Below are positions 42,406 through 52,477 of a stretch of 64,000 bases of DNA, one piece after another (within the stretch, counting starts at the first letter, position 1; each line of letters starts with the position of its first letter). Source of the DNA: Fulvivirga sediminis (GTDB lineage: Bacteria; Bacteroidota; Bacteroidia; Cytophagales; Cyclobacteriaceae); contig NZ_JAESIY010000004.1 in assembly GCF_016757215.1 (NCBI RefSeq), positions 62,001-126,000 on the forward strand, written 5' to 3'. The notes under the pieces were generated by a model that made no database searches, was not told the DNA's origin, and worked only from the letters and a program-made list of their open reading frames with translations. A program made the position numbers and the translations under genes.

Positions 42406-43784
42406 TTCACAAGTTCATTTAAATATATTTCTACATTAGTATAATCCTTATTTAGGCTAAAAATAGCGGCATCACTACTATCTTCAGGGTTGAGCTTATG
42501 CACCATCTCCCAAGCATCAGGTATGCCATCATTATCACTGTCTATGGGAGCCTCTTCAGCTAGGAGTACAGGCCACCCACCCACCTGCTGAGGGGTGTCT
42601 ATAATACCATTTCCATAAGTAGCTGTACCTGTTCGCACTTCTTTCACTATCCGTTCATCTACACCATCTCTTTTGAGACTAGCACCTGCATATTTCAACA
42701 CTGAGGAGAAAGCCTCCTCAGCCGTTTCTTCATATTTTAAAGGCATCGTATCAAAAGGTTCATTAGCCTTGGCGGCGGTAGGATCATCACACTGCACCCC
42801 CCCATTCCAGTTATCAGCACTCACTTTTTCATTATTAATAATCACATTCCCTTTCACGAAAAACTTACCGTAAGGCTCGCTAGGATTTATAATTCTATCC
42901 ATTATTGATTTTTTGGTAGCTGGCCCGGGCTTGTAATAGTTATTCACCATATTATACTTCCCCTTTTCTCCTCCATAGGCACTATTATGCCCCCAGTTAT
43001 AAATTACATTGTTTCTAAAATCCACTACCTCATCGGTTGTATTAGGGGTTGTGGCCGAACCACTGAAACGTGGGTTTCTACTACTGTGGTGGGCCAGTAA
43101 ATTATGGTGAAAAGAAGCTCCTTTTCCACCCCAAATGCCTCCATAGCCATGATCACCTTTATGATGAACTGAATTATTAAGGCTTTCTGAAATAATGCAC
43201 CACTGCATGGTAAAATCTGCGTTTCCGTAAAAGGAAGCACACTCATCAGTAGACCAGCTCATGGAGCAATGATCTATAATAATATTTTTATGTCGACGGC
43301 CATTAAAGGCATCTTCCTCTATTTTTTTATCTGTGCCTAGTCTAAAGCGCATATATCGCACAATCACATTATCAGAAGATACTCTTATGGGATAATTCTT
43401 TATGCATATACCCTGCCCTGGGGCCGATTGTCCGGCAATAGTAATATTGCCATTATCGATAGGCAGCTCTGACTCTAACTCTATTGTACCTGAAACCGAA
43501 AAAATGATTATTCTGGGGCCTTTAGATTTTATAGCTTCTCTAAGACTTCCTTCTCCTTGATCATTCAGATTTGAAACTACTAATACCTTGCCGCCTCGGC
43601 CTCCTGTTGCATATTTCCCAAAACCATCAGCTCCCGGAAACGCTAAAGTCCCTCCTGAAGCAACCTTCCTCCCACTTGCTGACTCAGCTAGAGCATGGTC
43701 ATATTCATCACCTGAGTCTTTATCACTTTTAAAGAAAAGCAGACTCAATAATAAAACATGTATGGTTAGAAAATTCAATGTCAT
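42402..43784 (-). CDS. pectate lyase, PL1 family
   Basis: Cleaves homogalacturonan by beta-elimination. From the ATG at 43784 it has 460 residues with a signal peptide (~1-18) and a right-handed beta-helix. The segments FPGADGFGKYATGGRGG at the N-terminus, SLREAIKSKGPRIIIFSVSGTIEL, DHCSMSWSTDE (calcium region) and the HHSSRNPRFSG stretch (with the catalytic Arg) are those of the PL1 group common in Bacteroides pectin loci. A TTG eight codons upstream opens the frame but is less likely. It ends in a segment DSDNDGIPDAWE, a calcium-loop-like repeat common in secreted proteins of this phylum. Confidence 0.92.
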   Translation of the reverse strand: MTLNFLTIHVLLLSLLFFKSDKDSGDEYDHALAESASGRKVASGGTLAFPGADGFGKYATGGRGGKVLVVSNLNDQGEGSLREAIKSKGPRIIIFSVSGTIELESELPIDNGNITIAGQSAPGQGICIKNYPIRVSSDNVIVRYMRFRLGTDKKIEEDAFNGRRHKNIIIDHCSMSWSTDECASFYGNADFTMQWCIISESLNNSVHHKGDHGYGGIWGGKGASFHHNLLAHHSSRNPRFSGSATTPNTTDEVVDFRNNVIYNWGHNSAYGGEKGKYNMVNNYYKPGPATKKSIMDRIINPSEPYGKFFVKGNVIINNEKVSADNWNGGVQCDDPTAAKANEPFDTMPLKYEETAEEAFSSVLKYAGASLKRDGVDERIVKEVRTGTATYGNGIIDTPQQVGGWPVLLAEEAPIDSDNDGIPDAWEMVHKLNPEDSSDAAIFSLNKDYTNVEIYLNELVK

Positions 43785-43856
43785 GAAACGGTAATGAGTA
43801 ATAAACAAAGAAGCGTGGCCGCTACAGCCACACTTCTTACATGAGAAACTAAACTA

Positions 43857-45491
43857 TTATTCTGGTCTCCATCGGGGGTCTCCCGCGCTATTACTAGCGG
43901 AGAAGCTTCTGTCTTTTATACTGTAATCAAGGTTTTCTCGATCTTCCCATAAGCCATTGGCGGAACCATTGTAGATAAATGATGGAAAGCCCGAAATCTC
44001 ATTCGAAGAAAATTCAAAATCAGAAGTAACCCAACTATTCACTACATTGAAAGATGTTGAGCCCAACCCTTCAGTACCTACCACAGCAAAAATTTCTCCT
44101 CCGCTCATATTCCAGCCTGGCCCCCAAATGGTATTACTGATTTTGATGCCTCCTAAAACATTATCCTTGCCATCTCCTCCTCTCCATCTAAACATTTGCC
44201 TACCTTGCTCAGGAGCTTGGTCTATGGTGCAACTTTCTATATCAATAGATCCTGTTGTGTTAGTTCTACTAGCGAGGAAATATTGCATTTTTGAGAACGT
44301 GGAATGAGTGAGCGAAACATTATTCGCCTGCCACCCATCAGTATCTACATAAAATATACCGTAGTCTCTAATACTATCCGCTACAGAATTTACCACCGTA
44401 TAATCCTGAATAGTACCTGTACCTCCTTTGATGCGGGTAACTCCTCTCAGCGAATGCATCTGACAACCTTCAAATTTTATTTCTCCAAGAGTCCCTGATT
44501 GATCAATATTGAACACATAATCATCCTTAAACCTGCCCTGGAACCTAATATTTTTAAAAGTTATTGAATCTAAACTTGCACCAGCCTCAATGTTATAATT
44601 GGGGGTACATTCGATTATAGGTAAGGAAGGTGTAAAACCATAACCACTAACTATTAGTACCGACTTATTAAAAGCATATCCTCCCGTCTGATAGGTTCTA
44701 CCTGGGTCCAGAATAATTACGGCCCCATTTTCTACATCAGCAAGCGTATCATAAAGAATCATTTCATTATCTATACCTATTAGGTCGTAAACAGGAGCAT
44801 CTCCAAAATCCAGGGTGGGCTTAGTCTCATATACTTCCCAGCCTCTGATAGTATCTTCAGAGTATATGGCTATTTGATATTTTGTAGCAGGAGTAAGCCC
44901 CGCTACTACAGCTTCATTGATAGCTATTTGCTCATCAGTCAAATCAAGATCCTGCAAGGGTGACTTTAGCCTTAAATCATTACCAGCAAAGACTTTGACC
45001 TTGACAATGGGAGCTCCCGATGCAGTCCAAAATACCCTGGCTCGGGTATCAGTAACATCAAACTGCATATTGGGAGTACCTTGAGGACCAGGGAATTTTT
45101 TAGTTTTCACACTCCCTAAATCTGACGGTCTGCTATCATACTGAGCATCTTCGGCATGAGCAGTAGCTCGCACCTGATAATAAGTATTCCATAATAATTC
45201 TTCACCCACCAAACTGCCGTTGATCTCCATATAACTAGTATCTGAAGAAAAGGAATAATCTATAGTTTGAAAAGTATCTCTGCTTACCTCCATGGTATAG
45301 GACACCGCTTGTCTGAGCGAACCCATATTTACAATGATAGTATTCCCTTCTGTATACAAAGTCTCATTCAAAACCGGTCTAAAGAGACGGGTTCTTTCGA
45401 AATTTTCATCATCATCCTTACAGGCATTGAACAGCAGTACCATCAAGGCCAGTAGCGAACAAATTTTGGATATATTTATTAATTTTTTCAT
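43857..45491 (-). CDS. DUF5123/DUF4957-type surface lipoprotein of the pectin locus
   Basis: A 544-residue lipoprotein (lipobox FNAC, Cys24). The layout is an N-terminal pair of fibronectin-III-like beta-sandwiches (~38-130 and ~137-225), then a beta-helix-like C-terminus with repeats such as SITFKNIRFQG, GSIDIESCTIDQAP and GIKISNTIWGPGW, ending SNSAGDPRWRPE. This matches the DUF4957/DUF5123 proteins that follow SusD in many pectin loci, where they take the SusE/F-like place. A role as a glycan-binding or catalytic surface protein is inferred from position. No active-site motif is recognised. Confidence 0.82.
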   Translation of the reverse strand: MKKLINISKICSLLALMVLLFNACKDDDENFERTRLFRPVLNETLYTEGNTIIVNMGSLRQAVSYTMEVSRDTFQTIDYSFSSDTSYMEINGSLVGEELLWNTYYQVRATAHAEDAQYDSRPSDLGSVKTKKFPGPQGTPNMQFDVTDTRARVFWTASGAPIVKVKVFAGNDLRLKSPLQDLDLTDEQIAINEAVVAGLTPATKYQIAIYSEDTIRGWEVYETKPTLDFGDAPVYDLIGIDNEMILYDTLADVENGAVIILDPGRTYQTGGYAFNKSVLIVSGYGFTPSLPIIECTPNYNIEAGASLDSITFKNIRFQGRFKDDYVFNIDQSGTLGEIKFEGCQMHSLRGVTRIKGGTGTIQDYTVVNSVADSIRDYGIFYVDTDGWQANNVSLTHSTFSKMQYFLASRTNTTGSIDIESCTIDQAPEQGRQMFRWRGGDGKDNVLGGIKISNTIWGPGWNMSGGEIFAVVGTEGLGSTSFNVVNSWVTSDFEFSSNEISGFPSFIYNGSANGLWEDRENLDYSIKDRSFSASNSAGDPRWRPE

Positions 45492-45515
45492 AACCTTTTC
45501 AATTCTGTTCTATTC

Positions 45516-47318
45516 TCAAAAGCCATAACCATCATTTTGCAATACTCCCTGGCTATTATCAATACCAATAGCAGGGATAGGAAATATATACCTTACGGGG
45601 TGAGTATACCTGGCCCAGTCATGAGTTATCCATTCTTGATAGCCATCTGGCTGAGCGTCATCAGAAAGACCCAAAAGCCAATCTCTCTGCTCCCAGTTCT
45701 CAATATCAGCAGGCACCGCTTTAGTATCGGTATCATAAATAATCAGTTCGTCACCCTCATTTCTTACCCATAGGCGAGCAGGATACTGCCCTGTTCCAGC
45801 AACAGCATTATCGGCCATGCGCTTAAGTCCTGCCACTGTTTCCTGAACCTTCTCTGCATATATATTCCATCTAATTAGTTCATATTTACGAATCATCTCG
45901 CCTCCGAACTCCCATGCCCGTTCATCAACCAGCGCATCAAAAAAGGCCTCTTTGCTAGATGAAACGGCATTCACATAATCATCCACTTTGGCAGACCTCT
46001 CTGCTTCTGGGAATGCCCTTTGTCTTACCCTTTTTAGCATCTCCTGAGCATCTGCCGTAGGGCCATTGATTTCGTTTTCTGCTTCAGCATACATAAGCAA
46101 TACATCGGCATACCTTAACATAGGCCAGTTGATACCCGTACCTTTATTGGTATTTGACCCCGGAGGGGTGTCTAACCACACTCTGTTAAATTTACCCTGA
46201 GCAATACCATTAATACCAACCAACTCCTGGGGCTCCAAATCTTCGGTATTGGTAGTTTCATTGGGGTATTGGTATAAAGCACAGGTAACATCTCTACGTA
46301 CATCTGAAGAATCAAATGAATAATAATAAGTAGCAGGAATACTCATATAATTACTACTGGTTCCATATGGCCCTGACTCCACCTTAACACCGATATTCCA
46401 ACCGACATCACCCTCTCCTATGGCAAAAGGCACTTCAAAAAGAATATCACTGGCATCTCCTGCAGGCTGATTAAATTTGGCCAGATTCATAAACATCTGT
46501 TTATAGTCTTGCGGTAACTGACGATCTTGCAGGTCAATCAGCTTTTTAGAGTACATCCTGGCCGTATCATAGTAGCTAAGGTAGTCTGATTGTCTATCCA
46601 TGGTTAAGTCTGGCTTAAGGTACCAGCCTCCTCTTTGGAGCGACAGCCGGGCAATCATACCCAAGGTATAATCACGGTTCACCTGCTCTATACCATAAGG
46701 AGCCTCAGATGCCCAATACATTCCCTCTTCAGCTTTAATCATATCATGAATCACATAGGACAGGATCTCATTTCTATCTGTTTTAGCCACATTAAATTCT
46801 ACCCCTGGTTTAGGTGCCTCTACCAGAAAAGGTACATCTCCAAAATAGAAAACCAATATGCTGTACCAGTATGCTCTCAGGGTATAAGCTTCGCCCAGCA
46901 AATGACTCATTTTCTCTACCTCCACTGCATCAGTAGAATTATAAGGTTCGCTAGCTTGTATAGCCTCTATGGCAAAATTGGCATCTCTGATAGCCTGATA
47001 GGCTATGGTCCACACATAATCAAGGTCCCCATTATTTATTTGCGCATTAAGATCCCAAATCTGATAACGAGCACCATCACTACTCCATCCACTCTGATGT
47101 TCAATATCTGTATTACCCGTCATATTGTTAGATAACCTTGAGCGAAATCCATCATGACTAAAGTGCACATAAATAGAATTTACGCCTCTTCTCGCCTCTT
47201 CCGAATTAGAATACACATAATCCAAATCGAAATAAGAGATGGGTTCTGACTCCAAATAATCGTCACATGAAAAAGATGACAATGCCAGAAGGGTGATAAG
47301 TATATATTTCAATTTCAT
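45516..47318 (-). CDS. SusD/RagB family lipoprotein (pectin pair 1)
   Basis: A 600-residue SusD with lipobox (FSC, Cys18) right at a short signal peptide; the N-terminus continues DDYLESEPISYFDLDYVYSN. The SusD core is visible in the middle helices and in LRYADVLLMYAEAENEING and the final IFPIPAIGIDNSQGVLQN, which is the usual end. It is longer than the arabinan SusD by about 80 residues, mostly in the ligand-facing loops. It starts 18 bases after its SusC, and the DUF5123 gene follows by 24 bases. Confidence 0.94.
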   Translation of the reverse strand: MKLKYILITLLALSSFSCDDYLESEPISYFDLDYVYSNSEEARRGVNSIYVHFSHDGFRSRLSNNMTGNTDIEHQSGWSSDGARYQIWDLNAQINNGDLDYVWTIAYQAIRDANFAIEAIQASEPYNSTDAVEVEKMSHLLGEAYTLRAYWYSILVFYFGDVPFLVEAPKPGVEFNVAKTDRNEILSYVIHDMIKAEEGMYWASEAPYGIEQVNRDYTLGMIARLSLQRGGWYLKPDLTMDRQSDYLSYYDTARMYSKKLIDLQDRQLPQDYKQMFMNLAKFNQPAGDASDILFEVPFAIGEGDVGWNIGVKVESGPYGTSSNYMSIPATYYYSFDSSDVRRDVTCALYQYPNETTNTEDLEPQELVGINGIAQGKFNRVWLDTPPGSNTNKGTGINWPMLRYADVLLMYAEAENEINGPTADAQEMLKRVRQRAFPEAERSAKVDDYVNAVSSSKEAFFDALVDERAWEFGGEMIRKYELIRWNIYAEKVQETVAGLKRMADNAVAGTGQYPARLWVRNEGDELIIYDTDTKAVPADIENWEQRDWLLGLSDDAQPDGYQEWITHDWARYTHPVRYIFPIPAIGIDNSQGVLQNDGYGF

Positions 47319-47336
47319 ATCCTCTATTTTTTTGCC

Positions 47337-50300
47337 TTAAAAAGTGATATTGACACCTACTGTATATGATCTACTTCTGGGGTAAGAAGAATAATCTACC
47401 CCAGGAGTGAGCAGCTGATAGGCTCCACTACTGGTGCTTACTTCGGGGTCATAACCCGAGTAGTTAGTCCACAAAGCGAGATTATAGCCTGTGGCATAAA
47501 TTCTAAACTGTGTGATTTTATATTTAGAGATTAATGAAACTGGCAGCGTATAACCTATGGTTAGGTTATTAAGCCTAATAAAAGAACCGTCTTCCACTGC
47601 CCAATCGGTAAGTACAGGTGTAGCACTATTAAATGAATTATTCCCACTCCACATGGTTTTACCCTCATTCATTTTTCGCAGCTGTTCCAGATCAGTAACT
47701 ACCTCACCGGCGGTACCGGTATAAGAGCCATCTACATCTATATAAGTAAAGCGATTATTAGAATTCATGGTGTTTAGCATATTTCCATAAGTGGTGCGAT
47801 ACATTTGGTTAAATTCGATTTTACTGGTGTTATAAATATCATTACCATAAGACCAGTTGAAGAATATAGAAGCATCAAAACCTTTATAGCGGGCATTAAA
47901 ACCAAAACCACCTTGCGCTTTAGGTAGCGCATTTCCTATCACTTTTCTATCTTCACTGGTTATTTTTCCGTCACCACTAATATCTCTGATTTTCATGTAG
48001 CCCGGCCTTAAACCATCAGTTCCTACTCCCAAGGTGGCTCCACTATTAGGCACCCCTTCTTTTAAAGTATACTGTCCTGTGGCTTCATTATAGCCAGAAA
48101 AATCATCTACGGTATACATGCCATCACTTACATAACCATAAATAAGGCCTATACTTTCTCCTACCCTTAGGAGGTAATCATTTCGGTCTTTGAGGTCGGT
48201 ACTGGCCCAGTTAGATTGGAAAAAACGTTCACTGGTACCATCCAGCTTTTCGATAGTAGATCGATTGACGCCAAAGTTTACATTAGCTGAAAGAGAAAAA
48301 TCAGACTTATCTATGATATAGCCTTCAAGTCCCATTTCAATCCCTTTATTAGAAGTCTCTCCTATATTATCCCACTGCGTTTTAAAACCAGAATTTGGGG
48401 CTATTGCTTTATCTAAAAGTAAGTCTGTAGTAGAGTTATAATAAGCATCTATGCTACCTGTTACCCTGGCCTTAAATAAAGAAAAGTCAACCCCAACATT
48501 TCTACTTATAGTAGTTTCCCAGATTATAAATGGGTTATATAAAATATCAGACGAGGGTGAATAATAAATACCGTATTCATTACCAAAACCAGGTCCGTTA
48601 TCAGTAGCTGGGCTAAATAGCAAACGAGTAGCATCAGCATTTACATTGTCGTTTCCTATCTCACCATAACTCACTCTGAGCTTAAGCTGATCCACAAAGG
48701 ATACGTTTGACATGAACGACTCCTCGTTGATCTTCCAACCCAAGGCGAGCGCAGGGAAAACGCCTACTCTATTATCTTTCAAAAACCTACTGCTGGCATC
48801 TCTACGGATAGTGGCTGTTAACAGGTATTTGTTATTAAACTGGTAGTTAACCCTTCCAAATAGCGAAAACTTGCTTACTTTCAGAAATTCCTCAGTGTTA
48901 TGAAATATATCTCCCTCTCCCAGCTGCATGTTGGCAAAAAGCTCTTCAGGAGTTATAGAAACCCTATATTCCTCTCTTGTAATAGATTCAGCGTTACCTC
49001 CAGAGGCATTAATTTCATGCCCCAGAAGTACATTAAGCTTATGCCTACCCAGGTTTGAAAAATCATAATTAACGGTATTATACCATCTGTAATTCCAGTT
49101 TTCACGGTCGGTTTTCATACCAATAGGCAAGCCACTTCCCTCTTGCTGAGCACGGCTGGTCAGTGGCCCATAAAACCTTAGGTCTTCTCTGAATTTAGTA
49201 GTACCGTTTAGTACTGTATTAAAGGTAAGCCCATCTATGACGTTCCATTCTATCCCAGCATTAAAAGCATAATTTTTATCTGATCTTTTCCTCCAATCTT
49301 GCTCTGCCAGCTCATTAGGGTTAATTAGGCTTAATAAGAAGGATTGGTAATCATCATTACCATCAATCTGATTAAGGTCAAGATCCAATTCGTCAGCCAC
49401 TCCATTCACAGGTCTGGCCAACACCGCATCTTTCACCCTCAACTGAGAGCCTCCAGATGTTCCGGCTCCATTTACCTGGGTGTAGGTTACCCTGGCTCCA
49501 AAATCAAAATTCAACCTTTTACTTACCTCTTGCCCAAGTTTAAAATTGAGTGAGTTACGGGTAAATCCAGATCCTGAAAGAAGTCCTTCCTCATCATTAT
49601 TAGTAAGGCTTAGTGATATTTTAGTTTTTTCAGTACCTCCGTTTAATGATAAATTATGGTATTGAGAGAAGCGGGTATCTCCAAAAAGCTCATCCTGCCA
49701 GTCGGTGGCACGTTTTTGCTTATAAAGCTCAAGGTCATCATACTTACCATAATATTTTTCAAAATTTTCCACATCCTGATCTGATCTTAGCTTGGCCCTT
49801 TCGTAGTTAGCCATCACATATTCATAAGGAGATAGGACATCGTATTTTCTGTTTTTAGGAAAGGTGTTGAACTTGCCAAAGCCGTTATAATTAATTGAAA
49901 GTCGGCCTGTTTTAGGCTTTTTGGTATTGATAATGATCACACCATTAGCAGCACTGGCGCCATAAATAGCAGTAGCGGCAGCATCTTTTAATACGTCTAT
50001 ACTGGCAATATCTGTAGGTGGAATATCTCTGATGCTCTCCATAATAAAGCCATCTACCACATACAAAGGCGTGTTATCTTGTGTTATGGAGCCTCCACCT
50101 CTTACTCTAATTACTATTTCTGCATCAGGTGAACCATCAGCGGTTTGTACCCTTACCCCTGGTAGCCTACCCGTAATGGCTTCCGCAGCACTAGCTACCG
50201 GTATTTTCTGCAGCGTTTCGGCACTTACAGAGGCTACAGCTCCCGTTAGATCTGTCTTTTTTACCTTTCCATAGCCTACATCTACTATTTCTACAGCATC

Positions 50301-50627
50301 GAGCTGGGTTACGTTTTCTTCCAGGGTTATATTTAAAGTAGATTGACTACCTACCTCCACTTCCTGGGATTGCATACCAATAAAAGAGAAAACCAGAACA
50401 TCTCCTGATTTCACTTTAACATGAAACTCACCACTAAAGTCAGTAGTAGTGCCATTAGTAGTGCCCTTTACAATTACAGAAACACCCGGAAGTATTTCTC
50501 CTTCGGTATCCTTCACAGTACCTGAGACCATGCTGCTTTGAGCACTACCTGTATAAGGCAGTAGGCAAGCACAAAGCAGGATAAGTACCATAAGTTCATT
50601 TTTTAACAGTAGTAGTATTTTACTCAT
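47337..50627 (-). CDS. SusC/RagA family TonB-dependent transporter (pectin pair 1)
   Basis: A 1096-residue outer-membrane transporter: signal peptide (~1-29, ends TGSAQ), carboxypeptidase-D-like domain (~33-107, with GEFHVKVKSGDVLVFSFIGM), TonB-box-type segment VEIVDVGYGKVKKTDLTGAV, plug domain (GRLPGVRV... YVVDGF... AAATAIYGASAANGVIIINTKK) and barrel ending YTVGVNITF. The VDVGYGKVKK form differs from the commoner VVVGYGTQ. It is preceded by 199 bases with three operator-like sites, so it has its own promoter although SusD of pair 2 ends just upstream. Confidence 0.95.
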   Translation of the reverse strand: MSKILLLLKNELMVLILLCACLLPYTGSAQSSMVSGTVKDTEGEILPGVSVIVKGTTNGTTTDFSGEFHVKVKSGDVLVFSFIGMQSQEVEVGSQSTLNITLEENVTQLDAVEIVDVGYGKVKKTDLTGAVASVSAETLQKIPVASAAEAITGRLPGVRVQTADGSPDAEIVIRVRGGGSITQDNTPLYVVDGFIMESIRDIPPTDIASIDVLKDAAATAIYGASAANGVIIINTKKPKTGRLSINYNGFGKFNTFPKNRKYDVLSPYEYVMANYERAKLRSDQDVENFEKYYGKYDDLELYKQKRATDWQDELFGDTRFSQYHNLSLNGGTEKTKISLSLTNNDEEGLLSGSGFTRNSLNFKLGQEVSKRLNFDFGARVTYTQVNGAGTSGGSQLRVKDAVLARPVNGVADELDLDLNQIDGNDDYQSFLLSLINPNELAEQDWRKRSDKNYAFNAGIEWNVIDGLTFNTVLNGTTKFREDLRFYGPLTSRAQQEGSGLPIGMKTDRENWNYRWYNTVNYDFSNLGRHKLNVLLGHEINASGGNAESITREEYRVSITPEELFANMQLGEGDIFHNTEEFLKVSKFSLFGRVNYQFNNKYLLTATIRRDASSRFLKDNRVGVFPALALGWKINEESFMSNVSFVDQLKLRVSYGEIGNDNVNADATRLLFSPATDNGPGFGNEYGIYYSPSSDILYNPFIIWETTISRNVGVDFSLFKARVTGSIDAYYNSTTDLLLDKAIAPNSGFKTQWDNIGETSNKGIEMGLEGYIIDKSDFSLSANVNFGVNRSTIEKLDGTSERFFQSNWASTDLKDRNDYLLRVGESIGLIYGYVSDGMYTVDDFSGYNEATGQYTLKEGVPNSGATLGVGTDGLRPGYMKIRDISGDGKITSEDRKVIGNALPKAQGGFGFNARYKGFDASIFFNWSYGNDIYNTSKIEFNQMYRTTYGNMLNTMNSNNRFTYIDVDGSYTGTAGEVVTDLEQLRKMNEGKTMWSGNNSFNSATPVLTDWAVEDGSFIRLNNLTIGYTLPVSLISKYKITQFRIYATGYNLALWTNYSGYDPEVSTSSGAYQLLTPGVDYSSYPRSRSYTVGVNITF

Positions 50628-50662
50628 AGCGTGTAAGGTTGCGTTAAAACTATAGATTCATT

Positions 50663-50814
50663 TGCGCAATCGATTTCATAAATAAAAGCAGCTTATTTTC
50701 ATTTTGAGAGTATATAAAAGTATAAAATAAAATTTAATTTTCAACAGAAATGTAAACGATTGCACAATTAATATTTAACAAAATGTTAACATTAAGTCAT
50801 CGTGCAATCGTCAC
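50663..50814. promoter_or_regulatory. cluster of three LacI-like operator sites before pectin susC 1
   Basis: Three sites lie in the 199-base gap: TGCGCAATCGATTTCA (50663-50678, one good half of the uxaA palindrome), TGTAAACGATTGCA (50751-50764), and GTGCAATCGTCAC (50802-50814). The first lies 36 bases upstream of the susC start, the same distance as the palindrome before pectin susC 2. The region 50680-50750 is AT-rich and probably holds the promoter. Confidence 0.6.
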
Positions 50815-50826
50815 CTAAGTCAAAGC

Positions 50827-52455
50827 CTATTTATATGCAGGATTTTGTTGAAAGCTATCATTTCTATTAAGATCTAAAGCATCTTGAGGAATAGGTCTTA
50901 GGGTTTTAAGCTCTCCTCCGTTACCGCTAAAGTTACTTTGCTCTATCAATGGATTATAAGCAGAAGCTCTTTCCACCAACTTACCCGTTCTCTTCAGATC
51001 AAACCACCGCTTGTACTCACCTAATAATTCACGGCCGCGTTCATCTAGTATATAATTAATATTAAAGTCAGAAATAAGTGCTTCTGGCATTCCTGAGCGC
51101 CTTCTTACTTCATTTAATCTCAATAAACCAGTACCTGCATCACCTGCTCCCAGATAAGCCTCTGCCGCAATAAGATATGTTTCTCCCAAACGAGCCATTA
51201 TAAAATCACGAGCACTAGTTCTACCTCCATCACCAGCATAAATAGAATTAGGATCATCAAACTTCTTCACTATTATAGTACTATAGTCTAGCGACACATT
51301 GCCTCCTTCGGGGTCATAAGTACCATAAGAATGATACTCAGCATCCGGATGCTCTAATCTATAATTGATACTGTCTGTAGCATCAAACCACTTAGGCTCA
51401 TAAAAGTGAGCTACTGGTATTTCAGACAAATCCGATTCTCTGAAATAAGCATAATAAGGAGTATACACTTCTACCATAAAGGTAGCATCCCAACGCTCAT
51501 CTCCTTCTTCAAAAAGATCAATAGCATGCCTGGTAGGGCATAAAGTATATGATTTATAAGGTGCTTTGCCATTCACTTCATTACCTCCAAGATAAGGACC
51601 AAAGAAGTTTTGTTGCTGATTACCCAAATTCTGAGGGTCAGTACTTATTGAAGCTTGACTATATTGGGCAGAAAATAGCACCTCTGCATTTCGCTCATTC
51701 CCTGGTTTCCATAGCTGATCGAATGGAATATCTAATGGCTGACCTGCAATGGCCTCATCTGCATAAGTAGCGGCTTTTTCAAAGTCATCAGACGCCGCAA
51801 AGCTTTCGTAGGCTCGGGTTAAATAGACTAAAGCTAAGTAATGCTGCACAGCTCTGCTATTCACTCTTCCATCTTTATTACTTACTGCAAGCACTGGTAG
51901 TACCGCTTCCATCTCTGAGATGATGTAACTATAGATCTTCTCTGCACTAGCTCCGGCAAATTCAAAAACTAATTCTTTCCCATCATAGTAGTCTTCCACC
52001 ATAGGCACACCACCATATGTTTGCACTAGCATAAAATAGGAAAGAGCTCTTAAGAATCTTACTTCGGCCACATATCTATCAACCATATCGGTCTTCTCTG
52101 TAATATCAGCATAGTAAATAGCCGTGTTTGCTCTTTGTATAGCCTGATAACACAAACTGTATAAAAAGCTTATGCCTTCAGACTGTGAGTTTAACTCCGT
52201 ATACTGACTCAAGCCTACGGGCTCAGCATTTCTACCTTCCATATACATATCAGTACCTGCCATAAAGAGCCAAGGGTCCTGACCGAAAATCTGCCCTAAC
52301 ATGGTGTAGTTAGAGGTGATTAAACTATTATATCCGGCTGAAGTAATATAAAACTCTTCCGCTGTAATGTAACTTTTATTCTCCTCTTCAAGAAAGTCTG
52401 AACACCCAGAGAATATCGTTAACGCCATCATGAATATTATTGCTATTCTTTTCAT
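50827..52455 (-). CDS. SusD/RagB family lipoprotein (pectin pair 2)
   Basis: A 542-residue SusD with lipobox (FSGC, Cys18) and the opening SDFLEEENKSYITAEEFYIT. The core helices and the ending LRPIPQDALDLNRNDSFQQNPAY are typical of the family. The segment SARDFIMARLGETYLIAAEAYLGAG replaces the usual RYADVLLMYAEA form. Its sequence differs clearly from the SusD of pair 1, so the two pairs are not a recent duplication. It starts 22 bases after its SusC. Confidence 0.94.
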   Translation of the reverse strand: MKRIAIIFMMALTIFSGCSDFLEEENKSYITAEEFYITSAGYNSLITSNYTMLGQIFGQDPWLFMAGTDMYMEGRNAEPVGLSQYTELNSQSEGISFLYSLCYQAIQRANTAIYYADITEKTDMVDRYVAEVRFLRALSYFMLVQTYGGVPMVEDYYDGKELVFEFAGASAEKIYSYIISEMEAVLPVLAVSNKDGRVNSRAVQHYLALVYLTRAYESFAASDDFEKAATYADEAIAGQPLDIPFDQLWKPGNERNAEVLFSAQYSQASISTDPQNLGNQQQNFFGPYLGGNEVNGKAPYKSYTLCPTRHAIDLFEEGDERWDATFMVEVYTPYYAYFRESDLSEIPVAHFYEPKWFDATDSINYRLEHPDAEYHSYGTYDPEGGNVSLDYSTIIVKKFDDPNSIYAGDGGRTSARDFIMARLGETYLIAAEAYLGAGDAGTGLLRLNEVRRRSGMPEALISDFNINYILDERGRELLGEYKRWFDLKRTGKLVERASAYNPLIEQSNFSGNGGELKTLRPIPQDALDLNRNDSFQQNPAYK

Positions 52456-52477
52456 GTCTTTTTACTTTTTTTGAGGA

